In this document: piece after piece, positions 39,787 through 48,475 of the stretch | How positions within the stretch are numbered: position 1 is the first letter of the stretch | Layout: each line of letters starts with the position of its first letter | IMG/VR virus record: IMGVR_UViG_3300049027_000115 | Location: 1 to 54,930 of that record | Direction: 5' to 3' (one strand) | Source: a virus | DNA: 54,930 nucleotides | The notes under the pieces: model-generated | Databases searched by the model: none | What the model was told of the DNA's origin: nothing | What the model saw: the letters and a program-made list of their open reading frames with translations, nothing else | Made by a program: the position numbers and the translations under genes

Positions 39787-39824
39787 ATACATCCAATCCG
39801 TACCCGCCTTTTAAATCTTCAGCA

Positions 39825-40043
39825 ATGAAATCACCTCTTTCATTCAAGCCTACTGAACTGCTGGAATATCACCAGCACCAATTAAAGTTCATGAAACAGG
39901 ATCTCCGCAACAAGGTCGCCCGCGGTCAGATGAAGGACACCTATGCCACTAAGCTGATCGCAATGCAGGAGTACACCGTGAAGATGGTAAAAGAGAATCA
40001 GCCAGTCCGTCAATTGAATTTAGGAGAACAAACTAAACCGTGA
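39825..40043 (+). CDS. Hypothetical early protein, 72 aa
   Basis: A small, basic, helical protein (LLEYHQHQLKFMKQDLRNKV) of unknown function. It is 3 bp upstream of the DnaA-domain gene, suggesting co-translation and possible involvement in replication control. Confidence 0.55.
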   Translation: MKSPLSFKPTELLEYHQHQLKFMKQDLRNKVARGQMKDTYATKLIAMQEYTVKMVKENQPVRQLNLGEQTKP

Positions 40044-40046
40044 AAA

Positions 40047-40412
40047 ATGATTTGGGTAAAAAAGACTACTCCTGATCGGGAGTTTGATGAAGGCATCATT
40101 CAACAGGTGTGTAAACGTTTCGAGGTAACCGTCAAACAGATGGAATCCAAAAACCGAAAAAGGGAAATTGTTGAGCCCCGCCAAATTGTATTCTATCTGT
40201 TGTGGAGGTATTCATATTCATCGCTGAAGACCATAGGCAGGTATTTCAACAGAGATCATACAACGGTCATCCATGGGCGAGATACTGTACAAAATTTAAT
40301 TGATACTGATGACGTCTACCGGCAAGAGATCCAACGCTTCGAAGAAACCTTGACTGGTCTCAGGCCTGTTAGAGAAAGGGTATCTGGCCCACAAGGGAAC
40401 TGGGTCAGTTAA
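40047..40412 (+). CDS. Stand-alone DnaA domain IV (DNA-binding) protein
   Basis: This 121-aa protein has a DnaA C-terminal helix-turn-helix. RQIVFYLLWRYSYSSLKTIG then RYFNRDHTTVIHGRDTVQNL mirrors bacterial domain IV (R.i.M.L…S…IG..FGgRDHtTVlHa..ki). The AAA+ ATPase region is absent. It probably binds DnaA-box-like sites to recruit or compete with host initiator at the phage origin. It directly precedes the replication protein and helicase genes. Confidence 0.8.
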   Translation: MIWVKKTTPDREFDEGIIQQVCKRFEVTVKQMESKNRKREIVEPRQIVFYLLWRYSYSSLKTIGRYFNRDHTTVIHGRDTVQNLIDTDDVYRQEIQRFEETLTGLRPVRERVSGPQGNWVS

Positions 40413-40450
40413 ACAACTGCATCGGAGTTCATCTGACAGATCCAAATCAT

Positions 40451-40475
40451 CACCTGTTTACTGCGAGTACAGGTG
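40451..40475 (+). terminator. Hairpin between DnaA-domain gene and replication gene
   Basis: CACCTGT (40451-40457) and ACAGGTG (40469-40475) form a 7-bp stem with an 11-base loop. The following CTTTAT is poor in T, so it may be an RNA-processing or control hairpin and not a true terminator. Confidence 0.4.
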
Positions 40476-40504
40476 CTTTATAAACTCAAGCCTAGAAGTA
40501 ACCG

Positions 40505-41365
40505 ATGAAACGATTCAGGAATACCAAAATTAGCCGGGAAAAGTGGTATAGGAAACTGAAGCCTGTCCACAAAGCTGTATGGAATTTTCTCTGTGATGAA
40601 TGCGATGAAGCTGGGGTGTGGGAAATAGACACTGACACATTGAATTTTCATATTAACGATGGCGAAGAGATCAATCTCGAACAGGCGCTCGCCTGTATCA
40701 ACGAAGAAAAAATACGCGTCGAAAGTTTCGGAGAGAATCGAATTTTCATTCCTGGCTTTGTTGCTTTTCAATACGGAGAACTAAGTTATAACTGTAAACC
40801 CCACATTAAAATTATCAATCTTCTTAAAAAATATGATTTATACGATAGGGTATACATACCCTATACAAAGGGTTTGCAAACCCTACAGGAAAAGGATAAG
40901 GAAGAAGATAAGGAAAAGGATAAGGAAGAAGGGGGTTCAAGGGGGAAACAGAAAAAACCAAACATCAAACCAGAGCATGATATGCAGTTCGATGAAAAGC
41001 AGATTTACCGTGATGAAGTTTTACCCGCAGTGGAAAGAGCTGTTGATATGGGCGAACGAAAAAGATTGATTGCCGATTTCATCGTTCAGCACCAGCCTTT
41101 GTGGATCCACCCCTTTGGGGATTTATGGAACCTTGCTGCGCAAGGGACGAAGCTGGCACAAATTGCTGAATTCCCGGAGAGCAGGTTAAGAAAATTCAAC
41201 ACCAGAGTACGAGAACCTGCTTTTGATTTCCTGAAGATTCTGGAAGGTATACGACAGAGCACATTCTTGCGGGGTCAAAACCAGGAGAACTGGAAAGCTG
41301 ATTGGGACTGGATTATGGCCAACGATACAAACTACTTAAAAATCATCGAAGGAAAATACAAGTGA
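40505..41365 (+). CDS. Phage replication protein (winged-helix, DnaD/replisome-organiser-like)
   Basis: This 286-aa protein starts FRNTKISREKWYRKLKPVHK and has LWNFLC-type winged-helix features (VWNFLCDECDEAGVWEIDTD, then LNFHINDGEEINLEQALACI). A Lys/Glu/Asp run follows (about 130-145) and leads to a C-terminal helical domain. Such proteins load the DnaB helicase at phage origins. Its stop overlaps the helicase start (TGATG), so both are co-translated. Confidence 0.7.
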   Translation: MKRFRNTKISREKWYRKLKPVHKAVWNFLCDECDEAGVWEIDTDTLNFHINDGEEINLEQALACINEEKIRVESFGENRIFIPGFVAFQYGELSYNCKPHIKIINLLKKYDLYDRVYIPYTKGLQTLQEKDKEEDKEKDKEEGGSRGKQKKPNIKPEHDMQFDEKQIYRDEVLPAVERAVDMGERKRLIADFIVQHQPLWIHPFGDLWNLAAQGTKLAQIAEFPESRLRKFNTRVREPAFDFLKILEGIRQSTFLRGQNQENWKADWDWIMANDTNYLKIIEGKYK

Positions 41366-42849
41366 TGGATTTAACGAATCGAAATACCAGCCGTAAGAGC
41401 CGAAAATCAGAGACAAATGATCTGAGCACGATGGTGTATGGCAAGGTCCCGCCACAGGCGAAGGACTTGGAGGTGGCCGTACTCGGTGCGATCATGTTGG
41501 AGAAACAGGCATTCGATATCGTAATCGAAATTCTGAAGCCGCAATGTTTCTACCAAGATGCTCACCAACGGATCTTTCATGCAATGTTGAGCCTGCAACA
41601 GAAGAACCAGCCCATCGATGTGCTCACTATGGTGGAAGAACTCCGGCTGCGCGGAGAACTCGAAATGGTGGGTGGCCCTTTTGCTGTGACCTCACTTACC
41701 AACTCGGTAGTTTCTGCAGCCAACATCGAAGCACACTCCCGGATTATTCTGCAGAAGTTCATCCAGCGTGAGCTCATCCGGATCAGCGGCGAGATACTGA
41801 GCGAAAGCTATGATGAGACTTCTGATGCGTTCGACCAACTCGATGCGGCCGAAAACAAATTATTCGAGATCACCAACAACCACCTGCGGAAAGACTTCAG
41901 TAAAATTGATGCTGTCCTGGTGAAAACAATCCAGCGCATCGAGCACATGAGGCACAGTGATGAGATATTGACCGGTGTGCCTTCCGGCTTCCCATCGCTG
42001 GACAAAGTAACCAACGGATGGCAGCCTACCGATCTGATTATCCTGGCTGCGCGGCCGGCCGTCGGCAAAACCGCTTTTGCGCTTAATCTAGCCCGTAATG
42101 CAGCAAAGAGTTATAAGAATGTACCGGTTGCTTTCTTCAGCCTTGAAATGAGCTCCCAGCAGCTTGTACAACGCATCCTGTCCGCAGAGTCGGATGTGTG
42201 GTTAGAAAAAATATCTCGCGGCAAGATGGATGATCACGAATACGCTACGCTTTATGCGAAGGGAATCCAGCGCCTCGCAGATGCGCCGATCTATATCGAT
42301 GATACTGCCGCCTTGAATATTTTCGAATTACGCGCCAAAGCTCGTCGTCTGAAGAACAAGCACAACATTGGCCTAATCATCATCGACTACCTGCAGCTGA
42401 TGAGTGGCGCTGGACAGAAAGGACAAAACAGAGAACAGGAGATCAGCACCATCTCCCGGAATTTGAAAACCCTGGCGAAAGAATTGGAAGTTCCCATCCT
42501 CGCCCTTTCACAACTTAGTCGCGCAGTAGAGAACCGCCAGGAGAAACAGCCACAATTATCTGACCTCAGGGAATCCGGCGCCATCGAGCAGGATGCAGAT
42601 ATGGTGATGTTCATCTACCGGCCGGAGTATTACGAGATCAACCAGAATGAAATGGGAGAAAGCACCAAAGGATTGACAGAAGTGAAGATCGCAAAGCATC
42701 GCAATGGTTCGCTTGAAACTATCCGCTTCAAAGCAAAGCTCCATATTCAAAAGTTTGTGGAATGGGAAGATGAGATACCGCAAGCTGCGCCAGGAGACAG
42801 ATGGCGACCCGTGAATGTAGGTGCAAGTCAGGGAGGATATGAGATATGA
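41365..42849 (+). CDS. dnaB: Replicative DNA helicase (DnaB family)
   Basis: This 494-aa protein unwinds DNA at the fork. The N-terminal primase-binding domain (DLEVAVLGAIMLEKQAFDIV) is followed by the RecA-like core: Walker A ARPAVGKTAFALNLA at about 228-242, FFSLEMSSQQLVQRIL, Walker B LIIIDYLQLMSG, and LRESGAIEQDADMVMFIYRP. The frame extends to 41302 but the ATG at 41365 overlaps the upstream stop. No primase or DNA polymerase was recognised, so host enzymes are probably used. Confidence 0.95.
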   Translation: MDLTNRNTSRKSRKSETNDLSTMVYGKVPPQAKDLEVAVLGAIMLEKQAFDIVIEILKPQCFYQDAHQRIFHAMLSLQQKNQPIDVLTMVEELRLRGELEMVGGPFAVTSLTNSVVSAANIEAHSRIILQKFIQRELIRISGEILSESYDETSDAFDQLDAAENKLFEITNNHLRKDFSKIDAVLVKTIQRIEHMRHSDEILTGVPSGFPSLDKVTNGWQPTDLIILAARPAVGKTAFALNLARNAAKSYKNVPVAFFSLEMSSQQLVQRILSAESDVWLEKISRGKMDDHEYATLYAKGIQRLADAPIYIDDTAALNIFELRAKARRLKNKHNIGLIIIDYLQLMSGAGQKGQNREQEISTISRNLKTLAKELEVPILALSQLSRAVENRQEKQPQLSDLRESGAIEQDADMVMFIYRPEYYEINQNEMGESTKGLTEVKIAKHRNGSLETIRFKAKLHIQKFVEWEDEIPQAAPGDRWRPVNVGASQGGYEI

Positions 42850-43151
42850 CGGAGATTCTCAATATCGAGTATCACACCCTTCGGCTGATGGTGAAAGCGC
42901 TGAATATTCACAAGACGCATGCAAAAGCTGCAGCGGCATTAGGAATGGATGAGCGAACCATATACGCAAAGAAGCGCCAGCATAACATCAAGCGCATCGA
43001 TGGGAAATACCGGATGCCAAAAGTAAAATTCATTGTATCACCAGTAATTGAAGGAAATGCAATCACCCAGGAGAATACAACGCAAGAGAACAGCAGGCTG
43101 GCGAATGCCCGAAAATACGATTTACGTCGGAAGGCCCAGCAAGTGGGGTAA
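42846..43151 (+). CDS. Small HTH (Fis-type) DNA-binding protein
   Basis: This 101-aa protein has THAKAAAALGMDERTIYAKK, a Fis/NtrC-type helix-turn-helix. A basic C-terminus follows. The start overlaps the helicase stop (ATGA). The 3' end is overlapped by the next gene in another frame. Likely a regulator of later genes; a target is not known. Confidence 0.65.
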   Translation: MTEILNIEYHTLRLMVKALNIHKTHAKAAAALGMDERTIYAKKRQHNIKRIDGKYRMPKVKFIVSPVIEGNAITQENTTQENSRLANARKYDLRRKAQQVG

Positions 43152-43356
43152 TCCTTTTCCATGTGGCGGCAACAACAGTTTGGCAGTAGAAAGTTATAAG
43201 GAATGGATATACGGAGTAAAGAGAAAGCACACGGACAGTCCGCCGCCATCTTTGGAACAAATTCAGAAAGAGTTAGGAGGAAAGAATCTCGCCTGCTGGT
43301 GCAAGGAAGGTGAGCCCTGCCACGCAGATGTATTACTCGAACTAGCAAACAAATAA
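43105..43356 (+). CDS. DUF4326-like protein
   Basis: The ATG at 43105 gives an 83-aa protein starting MPENTIYVGRPSKWGNPFPC with KNLACWCKEGEPCHADVLLE at the end, the classic DUF4326 pattern (two blocks, Gly and Cys/His-rich). A longer frame from 43048 would overlap the HTH gene further and add unrelated sequence. Biochemical role unknown; the Cys/His cluster might bind metal or nucleic acid. Confidence 0.75.
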   Translation: MPENTIYVGRPSKWGNPFPCGGNNSLAVESYKEWIYGVKRKHTDSPPPSLEQIQKELGGKNLACWCKEGEPCHADVLLELANK

Positions 43357-43373
43357 TTGTGACAACAAAACAA

Positions 43374-43460
43374 ATGCAGCGTGTCTCAAACCTCCTCCAC
43401 TTCTCAGCGATAAGCGCAGTGGTGGCGGTGTATGGGCCCCTGATTAAAGAACTGTTTTAG
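43374..43460 (+). CDS. Possible micro-peptide, 28 aa
   Basis: MQRVSNLLHFSAISAVVAVY… is a short hydrophobic ORF ending in LFKEL-like residues (…GPLIKELF). An in-frame GTG at 43359 could extend it. It is alone between DUF4326 and the methyltransferase. Weakly supported. Confidence 0.3.
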   Translation: MQRVSNLLHFSAISAVVAVYGPLIKELF

Positions 43461-43478
43461 ATTGAAACCAATTCAAGC

Positions 43479-45260
43479 ATGCAGACGACAAAAGACCTAG
43501 TAATAGACATTTTTGATCCATTATTCATTGCAGTAGATCTTTTCTGCGGCGCTGGTGGAACAACCACTGGATTTGATACAGCAGTTCTCTCTCGAAGGGT
43601 GTTGTCTGAATATGGTGTAGGTAAGGATTTTATGGAGAATGGATTCAGTAAAATTGTGAAGGTGATCGCCTGTGTGAATCATGATCCGATTGCTATCAAA
43701 AGTCATTGGCGCAATCATCCGGAGGTAAAGCACTTTGAAGAGGATATCCGGACGTTGGATCTTACCGAACTGAAGAAGCAGGTAGCCTTCTACAGAAATA
43801 AGTACCCCAATGCATTGTTGATCCTTTGGGCTTCTTTGGAATGCACCAACTTCAGTAAAGCGAAAGGCGGACAGCCGCGCGACGCAGACAGTCGTACTCT
43901 CGCTGATCATCTCGAAAGGTATGTAGTAGCTCTCAATCCGGACCTGATTCAAATTGAAAACGTGGTAGAGTTTATGAGCTGGGGGCCGCTGGACGAAAAC
44001 GGAACACCTATCTCAAAAAGGAATGGAGAAGATTACATGAGGTGGCGCGAAATGATCAAAGTGCATGGCTATCGGGATGATTGGAGGGAACTTAACAGCG
44101 CAAACTTCGGAGCTTACACTTCTCGCAACAGGCTGTTCGGAATATTCGCCAAACCAGGTATCCCCATAGTCTGGCCGGAAGCTACACATGAGAAAGTGAG
44201 GGAAAAGCAGAAGGGTGCCGTGGATCTCTTTTCATCTTCTCAGCAACCGTGGAAGGCCGTTAAAGAAGTTCTCGATTTTGAAGATGAAGGTCAAAGCATT
44301 TTCAATCGGAAGAAACCCCTATCTGACAAAACACTGGAGAGGATACTGGCCGGCCTGATCAAATATGTGGCAAAGGGTGACAAGGCTTTTATCAGTAAGT
44401 ACTTCAGTGGTAAGCCTAAAGGGAAAGTGAACAGTGTACAGGCGCCGGCGTCAACAGTAACAACCTTCGGAAACCAATCTCTGGTGCAGACAAAGAGTTT
44501 TTCCGATCTATCAGTTGATCAGCCTGCAGGAGCGCTTACGACTATCGACCATCATGCGCTGGTTCAAACGGCAGCATTCATTCAACAACGCCATGGCGGG
44601 AAACCTGAATCAAAGATTGTCGATGTGAATGGACCAGCTAGGACAATAACTTCAACTGGCGGTAATCAGGACCTGGTTCAGGCCACCTTCCTTACAATCT
44701 ATAATGGGAAAAGTTTATGCCGGAGCACTGACCAGCCTGCGCCAGTAATTGCATGTAATGATCGACTCTCTTTGATCCAGCCCTTCCTCATGCCTACCAA
44801 CTTTGATAACCCTCCTAAAAGCATAGAAGATCCAGCCCCGGTGATCACAGCCAACAGAAAACACACATACCTGGTGAATCCATCTCACGGCGGATGGAAT
44901 ACCTCTACAGAGCAACCATGCCCAGTTATTATAGCCCGTCAAGACAAGGCGCCGCTCTACTTGGTGCAGGCGAAGGAAGGCCCTTTCATGGTGCCCATCT
45001 ATCCAGACGACTCTGAAGTAATGATCGAGATAAAAAAGTTCATGGCAATGTTCAATATAGTCGATATCAAAATGCGGATGCTGCGCGTGTTGGAACTTTT
45101 GAAGATCCAGGGATTCCCGGCAGACTATAAACTGGAAGGCAACCAGGCAGATCAAAAGAAGTTCATCGGCAATAGTGTGGTCCCTCTGGTTGTGAAGGCA
45201 TGGCTGGAGGCTTTAGGTACCGAAGTTCTTCCTATTCTTTACCAAAAGAAAGTTGCATAA
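43479..45260 (+). CDS. DNA C5-cytosine methyltransferase
   Basis: This 593-aa enzyme methylates cytosine in DNA, probably protecting phage DNA from host restriction. Motif I FIAVDLFCGAGGTTTGFD is near residue 17. The catalytic Cys lies in LECTNFSKAKGG (about 122; the usual PCQ is replaced by ECT). IQIENVVEFM carries the ENV motif, TSRNRLFGIF corresponds to motif VIII, and GNSVVPLVVKAWLEAL is motif X. Between them is a repeat-rich target-recognition region (about 320-500). No partner restriction enzyme is seen. Confidence 0.9.
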   Translation: MQTTKDLVIDIFDPLFIAVDLFCGAGGTTTGFDTAVLSRRVLSEYGVGKDFMENGFSKIVKVIACVNHDPIAIKSHWRNHPEVKHFEEDIRTLDLTELKKQVAFYRNKYPNALLILWASLECTNFSKAKGGQPRDADSRTLADHLERYVVALNPDLIQIENVVEFMSWGPLDENGTPISKRNGEDYMRWREMIKVHGYRDDWRELNSANFGAYTSRNRLFGIFAKPGIPIVWPEATHEKVREKQKGAVDLFSSSQQPWKAVKEVLDFEDEGQSIFNRKKPLSDKTLERILAGLIKYVAKGDKAFISKYFSGKPKGKVNSVQAPASTVTTFGNQSLVQTKSFSDLSVDQPAGALTTIDHHALVQTAAFIQQRHGGKPESKIVDVNGPARTITSTGGNQDLVQATFLTIYNGKSLCRSTDQPAPVIACNDRLSLIQPFLMPTNFDNPPKSIEDPAPVITANRKHTYLVNPSHGGWNTSTEQPCPVIIARQDKAPLYLVQAKEGPFMVPIYPDDSEVMIEIKKFMAMFNIVDIKMRMLRVLELLKIQGFPADYKLEGNQADQKKFIGNSVVPLVVKAWLEALGTEVLPILYQKKVA

Positions 45261-45262
45261 CC

Positions 45263-45490
45263 ATGGCCTCCGCCCTCTGCAATACCTGTGGTTCTCTTGT
45301 ACACTGGCTTCACCAACCAGGTAAGCACCAGAAGCGGGTATGTGAATGCGGATCAGCAGATCTCACGAGGGTATACTCGAAGATGAGTGCAGACGGAACG
45401 AAGTGGATCTTCAGAGATGCCAGCGGGATGGTGAGGGCGGAAAGGGAGATGGGAAGGAAAACAAATTATTCAACACAGAAAATAAAGTAA
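45263..45490 (+). CDS. Small zinc-ribbon-like protein
   Basis: From the ATG at 45263, this 75-aa protein has CNTCGSLVHWLHQPGKHQ then RVCECGSADLTRVYSKMSAD, a CxxC…CxC arrangement typical of a zinc ribbon. It follows the methyltransferase by 2 bp. An in-frame upstream start (45200) would lie inside that gene. Function unknown. Confidence 0.6.
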   Translation: MASALCNTCGSLVHWLHQPGKHQKRVCECGSADLTRVYSKMSADGTKWIFRDASGMVRAEREMGRKTNYSTQKIK

Positions 45491-45493
45491 CAA

Positions 45494-45829
45494 ATGTGCA
45501 GAGAAAATGAACTCTACAAAGTAGAGATAAAAGCTCCGGGGATCAATTACACCAGTTATCCTGTAGATGAAGATGATATTAAGATCATCGAGCATATTGT
45601 TGATAAAATAAAAAGAGATGCAAGCAAGTCTGCTGAGAAAGACGAATCAGGATGGAAGCTCATCCAAAAGGAACCACCGAGATGGCCTTTAGTGATTCCA
45701 GTTTTGGAGTTCTGGGATTCGGTACAAGGTAGAACCTTTTCATTACGAGAGAATGAACTTAGCCCTGAAGAATGGCCGAAGGAGTTAACGCATTGGAGAT
45801 TCATGATCGGACCTCCGCTCGATTTTTAG
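45494..45829 (+). CDS. Hypothetical protein, 111 aa
   Basis: An acidic 111-aa protein (NYTSYPVDEDDIKIIEHIVD, then PRWPLVIPVLEFWDSVQGRT) with a probable alpha/beta fold. No family recognised. It follows the zinc-ribbon gene by 3 bp. Confidence 0.55.
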   Translation: MCRENELYKVEIKAPGINYTSYPVDEDDIKIIEHIVDKIKRDASKSAEKDESGWKLIQKEPPRWPLVIPVLEFWDSVQGRTFSLRENELSPEEWPKELTHWRFMIGPPLDF

Positions 45830-45861
45830 AACCGAATTTAATCATCAACTTATATTGACAC

Positions 45862-46083
45862 ATGGCAGAATTAACGACAGTACCAATGTTTGTCTTTTAC
45901 CAGGGCGACCCATGGGCAGAGGAAACGCCAAGCGAATACCCAATTGAAGTGAAGTATTATAATGGAACCATTTCACTGGAACAAGACGGCAATACAATCA
46001 ATATCAATACGGATTTTTTTGAAAAGTTATTTAAAGAGATCAGGAAGCATAAACCAGCAGCAGAAGCAGAACTGAATAAATAG
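45862..46083 (+). CDS. Hypothetical protein, 73 aa
   Basis: This 73-aa protein starts MAELTTVPMFVFYQGDPWAE and ends in a charged helix. Unknown family. Supported by operon context only. Confidence 0.5.
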   Translation: MAELTTVPMFVFYQGDPWAEETPSEYPIEVKYYNGTISLEQDGNTININTDFFEKLFKEIRKHKPAAEAELNK

Positions 46084-46119
46084 CATCCAAACTATCACAA
46101 AATCATTCAAAATCGGTGT

Positions 46120-46395
46120 ATGTCAAAAACGAAACTTACTTACCGGCAGTTAGCTGAAGCAATTGCTAACATGCCTGAAGAACTGAAAGAAAGGCAAGTT
46201 ATTACATGGCCATCGGACGATTCTGAAAAGGGCCACAGCGTCACAGAAGCTGAAGTTCTAAAAGAAAACTATCGCTTTGATGGTGATGAAGGGTGCATTG
46301 AAGAGAGCATACTGAAGGAGACTTATGATGATTGGAACGACGAAGACAATTATATCATTCATCCGAAAGGCATGCTTATTCTCATCACTGAATAA
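46120..46395 (+). CDS. Hypothetical protein, 91 aa
   Basis: This acidic 91-aa protein (KLTYRQLAEAIANMPEELKE, then RQVITWPSDDSEKGHSVTEA) has the YxQLxxAI-type opening seen in small phage proteins, but I cannot name the family. It is preceded by a 36-bp gap and followed by a 57-bp gap. Confidence 0.55.
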   Translation: MSKTKLTYRQLAEAIANMPEELKERQVITWPSDDSEKGHSVTEAEVLKENYRFDGDEGCIEESILKETYDDWNDEDNYIIHPKGMLILITE

Positions 46396-46452
46396 CAATC
46401 TCCCCGAACGCTATAGCACAGGTAGCGATGTGCCGGGGTCAAAACTGAATAC

Positions 46453-46893
46453 ATGAGCTTACTCGCACAGACAATACTAAACGACCATCTCCGCCGCGCC
46501 GGTGATCAGGAGCAACTTCCTTTCATCATTGCCGCAATGGTTGAATACGAAGCAAAGAGGAACAGAACTATCGTGAACTACCTGCGGGCAGTGGATAAGA
46601 TCGCCATCCCGCCAACGCAAGAAGGCAAGGAGGAACTGCTGCAAACATTCAAGGAGAAGGCAGCGGAGCTGTTAACCAATTACCAGGAAGAAGCAGATCC
46701 TGCACAACCTCTGGTAGATGCACTGAAGGAGGCAAAGAATTATATCGAATGGTTGGAGGCAAATTCTATTCATGAAGTTCATGTTGATTTAAAAGTGGCG
46801 GCAAGTAGAAGTGTAGATATCTCCCGTTCATTAACATCCATTATCACTTCCTATCCATCTATAGAAGGAGACACAAATAAATCAGAACTATGA
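46453..46893 (+). CDS. Hypothetical protein, 146 aa
   Basis: A helical 146-aa protein with a C-terminal low-complexity Ser/Thr-rich part. Middle: LVDALKEAKNYIEWLEANSI, reminiscent of a short coiled coil. The stop overlaps the next gene by 4 bp. No family recognised. Confidence 0.55.
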   Translation: MSLLAQTILNDHLRRAGDQEQLPFIIAAMVEYEAKRNRTIVNYLRAVDKIAIPPTQEGKEELLQTFKEKAAELLTNYQEEADPAQPLVDALKEAKNYIEWLEANSIHEVHVDLKVAASRSVDISRSLTSIITSYPSIEGDTNKSEL

Positions 46894-47114
46894 CTAACGA
46901 GGAGGCATACGAGTTATTTGTAAAATATAATACTGAAGATTCGATTCAAACGACAATGAGAATGATACATACAGTAGGGGTTGACGGAACACTAAAACAA
47001 TTGGAGCATGTGTTCAAAGAAATGGAGCGCAAAGATATGCCTGAAGATTACCGGGAATGGCTCACTCAGTCACTTACTTATCTGGCTAATAAAATATCCA
47101 ACCCACTTAATTAG
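46890..47114 (+). CDS. Hypothetical protein, 74 aa
   Basis: A 74-aa, probably all-helical protein (MTNEEAYELFVKYNTEDSIQ…). It overlaps the upstream gene by ATGA and is 5 bp before the next. No family recognised. Confidence 0.5.
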   Translation: MTNEEAYELFVKYNTEDSIQTTMRMIHTVGVDGTLKQLEHVFKEMERKDMPEDYREWLTQSLTYLANKISNPLN

Positions 47115-47119
47115 GAACT

Positions 47120-47701
47120 ATGAAGCAGGCTGTATTAACATTCGAGAAAAAGCGCGTTTTGCTGGTGGAACTTCCGGAAGGAGCATACGGAGTTTGTCAA
47201 ACTCACATCTACCACGGAGTAGATCCGATTACTTTTCATATCGAAGGGGAGGGGGACAAGTGCTATCATTTTAAGGTTGACGGATTCGTGGATGTGATCG
47301 GCAAGCTATCTGAACTCACAGAAGAGCAGGCCCGGGATATCGTAGAGAATTGGGAGCGTCATTTCCCGGAACAGCATACCGTATACAGGAACTACGAAAA
47401 GCCTGTAGAGTACGACGCGATCAAGCGAAGCTCCGAACAGAAGTGGGATGAACCGTTCGGGAAGGCTGTAGAATCCTTTCTATCCAAGATCAAAGCAGAA
47501 GGATTATTCTTAATCAACCCCTTCAAGAAAACAAAGGTAACAGTTAAAGGAAGCCTGAAAGACAAAGAACAGTTTAGCTCGATGTGGAAGGCAAGAAGGG
47601 AGCAAGCCGAAGCCCGAACTTTCTCACCCTCCCGTACCTGGGTATTCACTATTAAACCTACTCCTACAGAAGGAGAACAGGAGAAAAACACTGAAGCATG
47701 A
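47120..47701 (+). CDS. Hypothetical protein, 193 aa
   Basis: This 193-aa protein has an alpha/beta N-terminus (VLLVELPEGAYGVCQTHIYH) and a helical middle (LSELTEEQARDIVENWERHF). The C-terminus is basic and polar, probably disordered. No family recognised. The ATG of the next gene overlaps its stop. Confidence 0.55.
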   Translation: MKQAVLTFEKKRVLLVELPEGAYGVCQTHIYHGVDPITFHIEGEGDKCYHFKVDGFVDVIGKLSELTEEQARDIVENWERHFPEQHTVYRNYEKPVEYDAIKRSSEQKWDEPFGKAVESFLSKIKAEGLFLINPFKKTKVTVKGSLKDKEQFSSMWKARREQAEARTFSPSRTWVFTIKPTPTEGEQEKNTEA

Positions 47702-48075
47702 CAGAGCCTAAGAAGTTAATACAAACACGAGTGCACACAGATACCCAAAAAGGGAACTGCTTTCCAGCAGTGATCGCCTGTATAATGGGATTGGATAGTG
47801 CTGAGGATGCGATTCAAATCCAAGAGTATTACGAATCAGGAAACTGGGCGTGGCCGTTAATGCAATGGTTGGAAGAACGCGGTTGGGAATGGGGTAATTT
47901 GAATGATCACCAGTACGACGATTCTTTCTATCTGTGTAGTGGAAAGTCTGTGCGTGGTGTTGATCATGTTTGTATTTATCAGAATGGCAAGCTCTGGCAT
48001 GATCCGCATCCATCTGGCGCAGGACTGGTTGACGAAAGTTATTTTGAATATTTAATACCCATCAAAGCCATCTAA
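47698..48075 (+). CDS. Papain-like-fold phage protein
   Basis: This 125-aa protein contains TDTQKGNCFPAVIACIMGLD with a possible catalytic Cys. VRGVDHVCIYQNGKLWHDPH then PSGAGLVDE follows, with a His and an Asp in the order of papain/C39-like folds. The 'HDPHPS.aGL' ending is common in small phage proteins of unknown function. It may be a protease, amidase or inactive fold. Confidence 0.6.
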   Translation: MTEPKKLIQTRVHTDTQKGNCFPAVIACIMGLDSAEDAIQIQEYYESGNWAWPLMQWLEERGWEWGNLNDHQYDDSFYLCSGKSVRGVDHVCIYQNGKLWHDPHPSGAGLVDESYFEYLIPIKAI

Positions 48076-48093
48076 GCAAAAGGAGTAAGTATT

Positions 48094-48462
48094 ATGACAA
48101 TACAAGAAAGCAATAAGCTTATAGCAGAGTTTGAAGGACGATTATTTTACGGCCATCCCATATCAGGCTTTGGTGGTAATACCGGAAATGCTCTCCCTCA
48201 AATGAAGTATCACACTTCATGGGATTGGCTAATGCCGGTTATCGAGAAAATTAGTCAACATAAGTGGGAGCCAGATGAAGACTATTCTACCTACGTGTAT
48301 CCAGTGACATTTGGAATGAGGCGAGAAAGTGATGGGCAGTATATGTTCCGGTTCGTGTGCTCTGGGTTATTTATAGAGCCGAAGCTAATAGACGCAGCTT
48401 ACAAAGCAGTTGTTGATTGGATTCAATGGCACAATGAAACAAAGGCAATCCATACTAAGTAA
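48094..48462 (+). CDS. Hypothetical protein, 122 aa (SWDWLMPV type)
   Basis: This 122-aa protein contains YHTSWDWLMPVIEKISQH and ends AYKAVVDWIQWHNE, a pattern I have seen in small Bacteroidota phage proteins. Role unknown. The start is supported by the preceding AAAGGAG (48079-48085, 8 bp before ATG). Confidence 0.55.
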   Translation: MTIQESNKLIAEFEGRLFYGHPISGFGGNTGNALPQMKYHTSWDWLMPVIEKISQHKWEPDEDYSTYVYPVTFGMRRESDGQYMFRFVCSGLFIEPKLIDAAYKAVVDWIQWHNETKAIHTK

Positions 48463-48475
48463 ACCACCAGTAACC

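Noticed and set aside
38986-39792. Long - strand ORFs across the pentapeptide repeat (VAGVPVAGVTV and similar)
   Set aside because: They exist only because the 15-bp repeat is open in several frames; the + strand protein has recognisable flanking domains and ATGA coupling.
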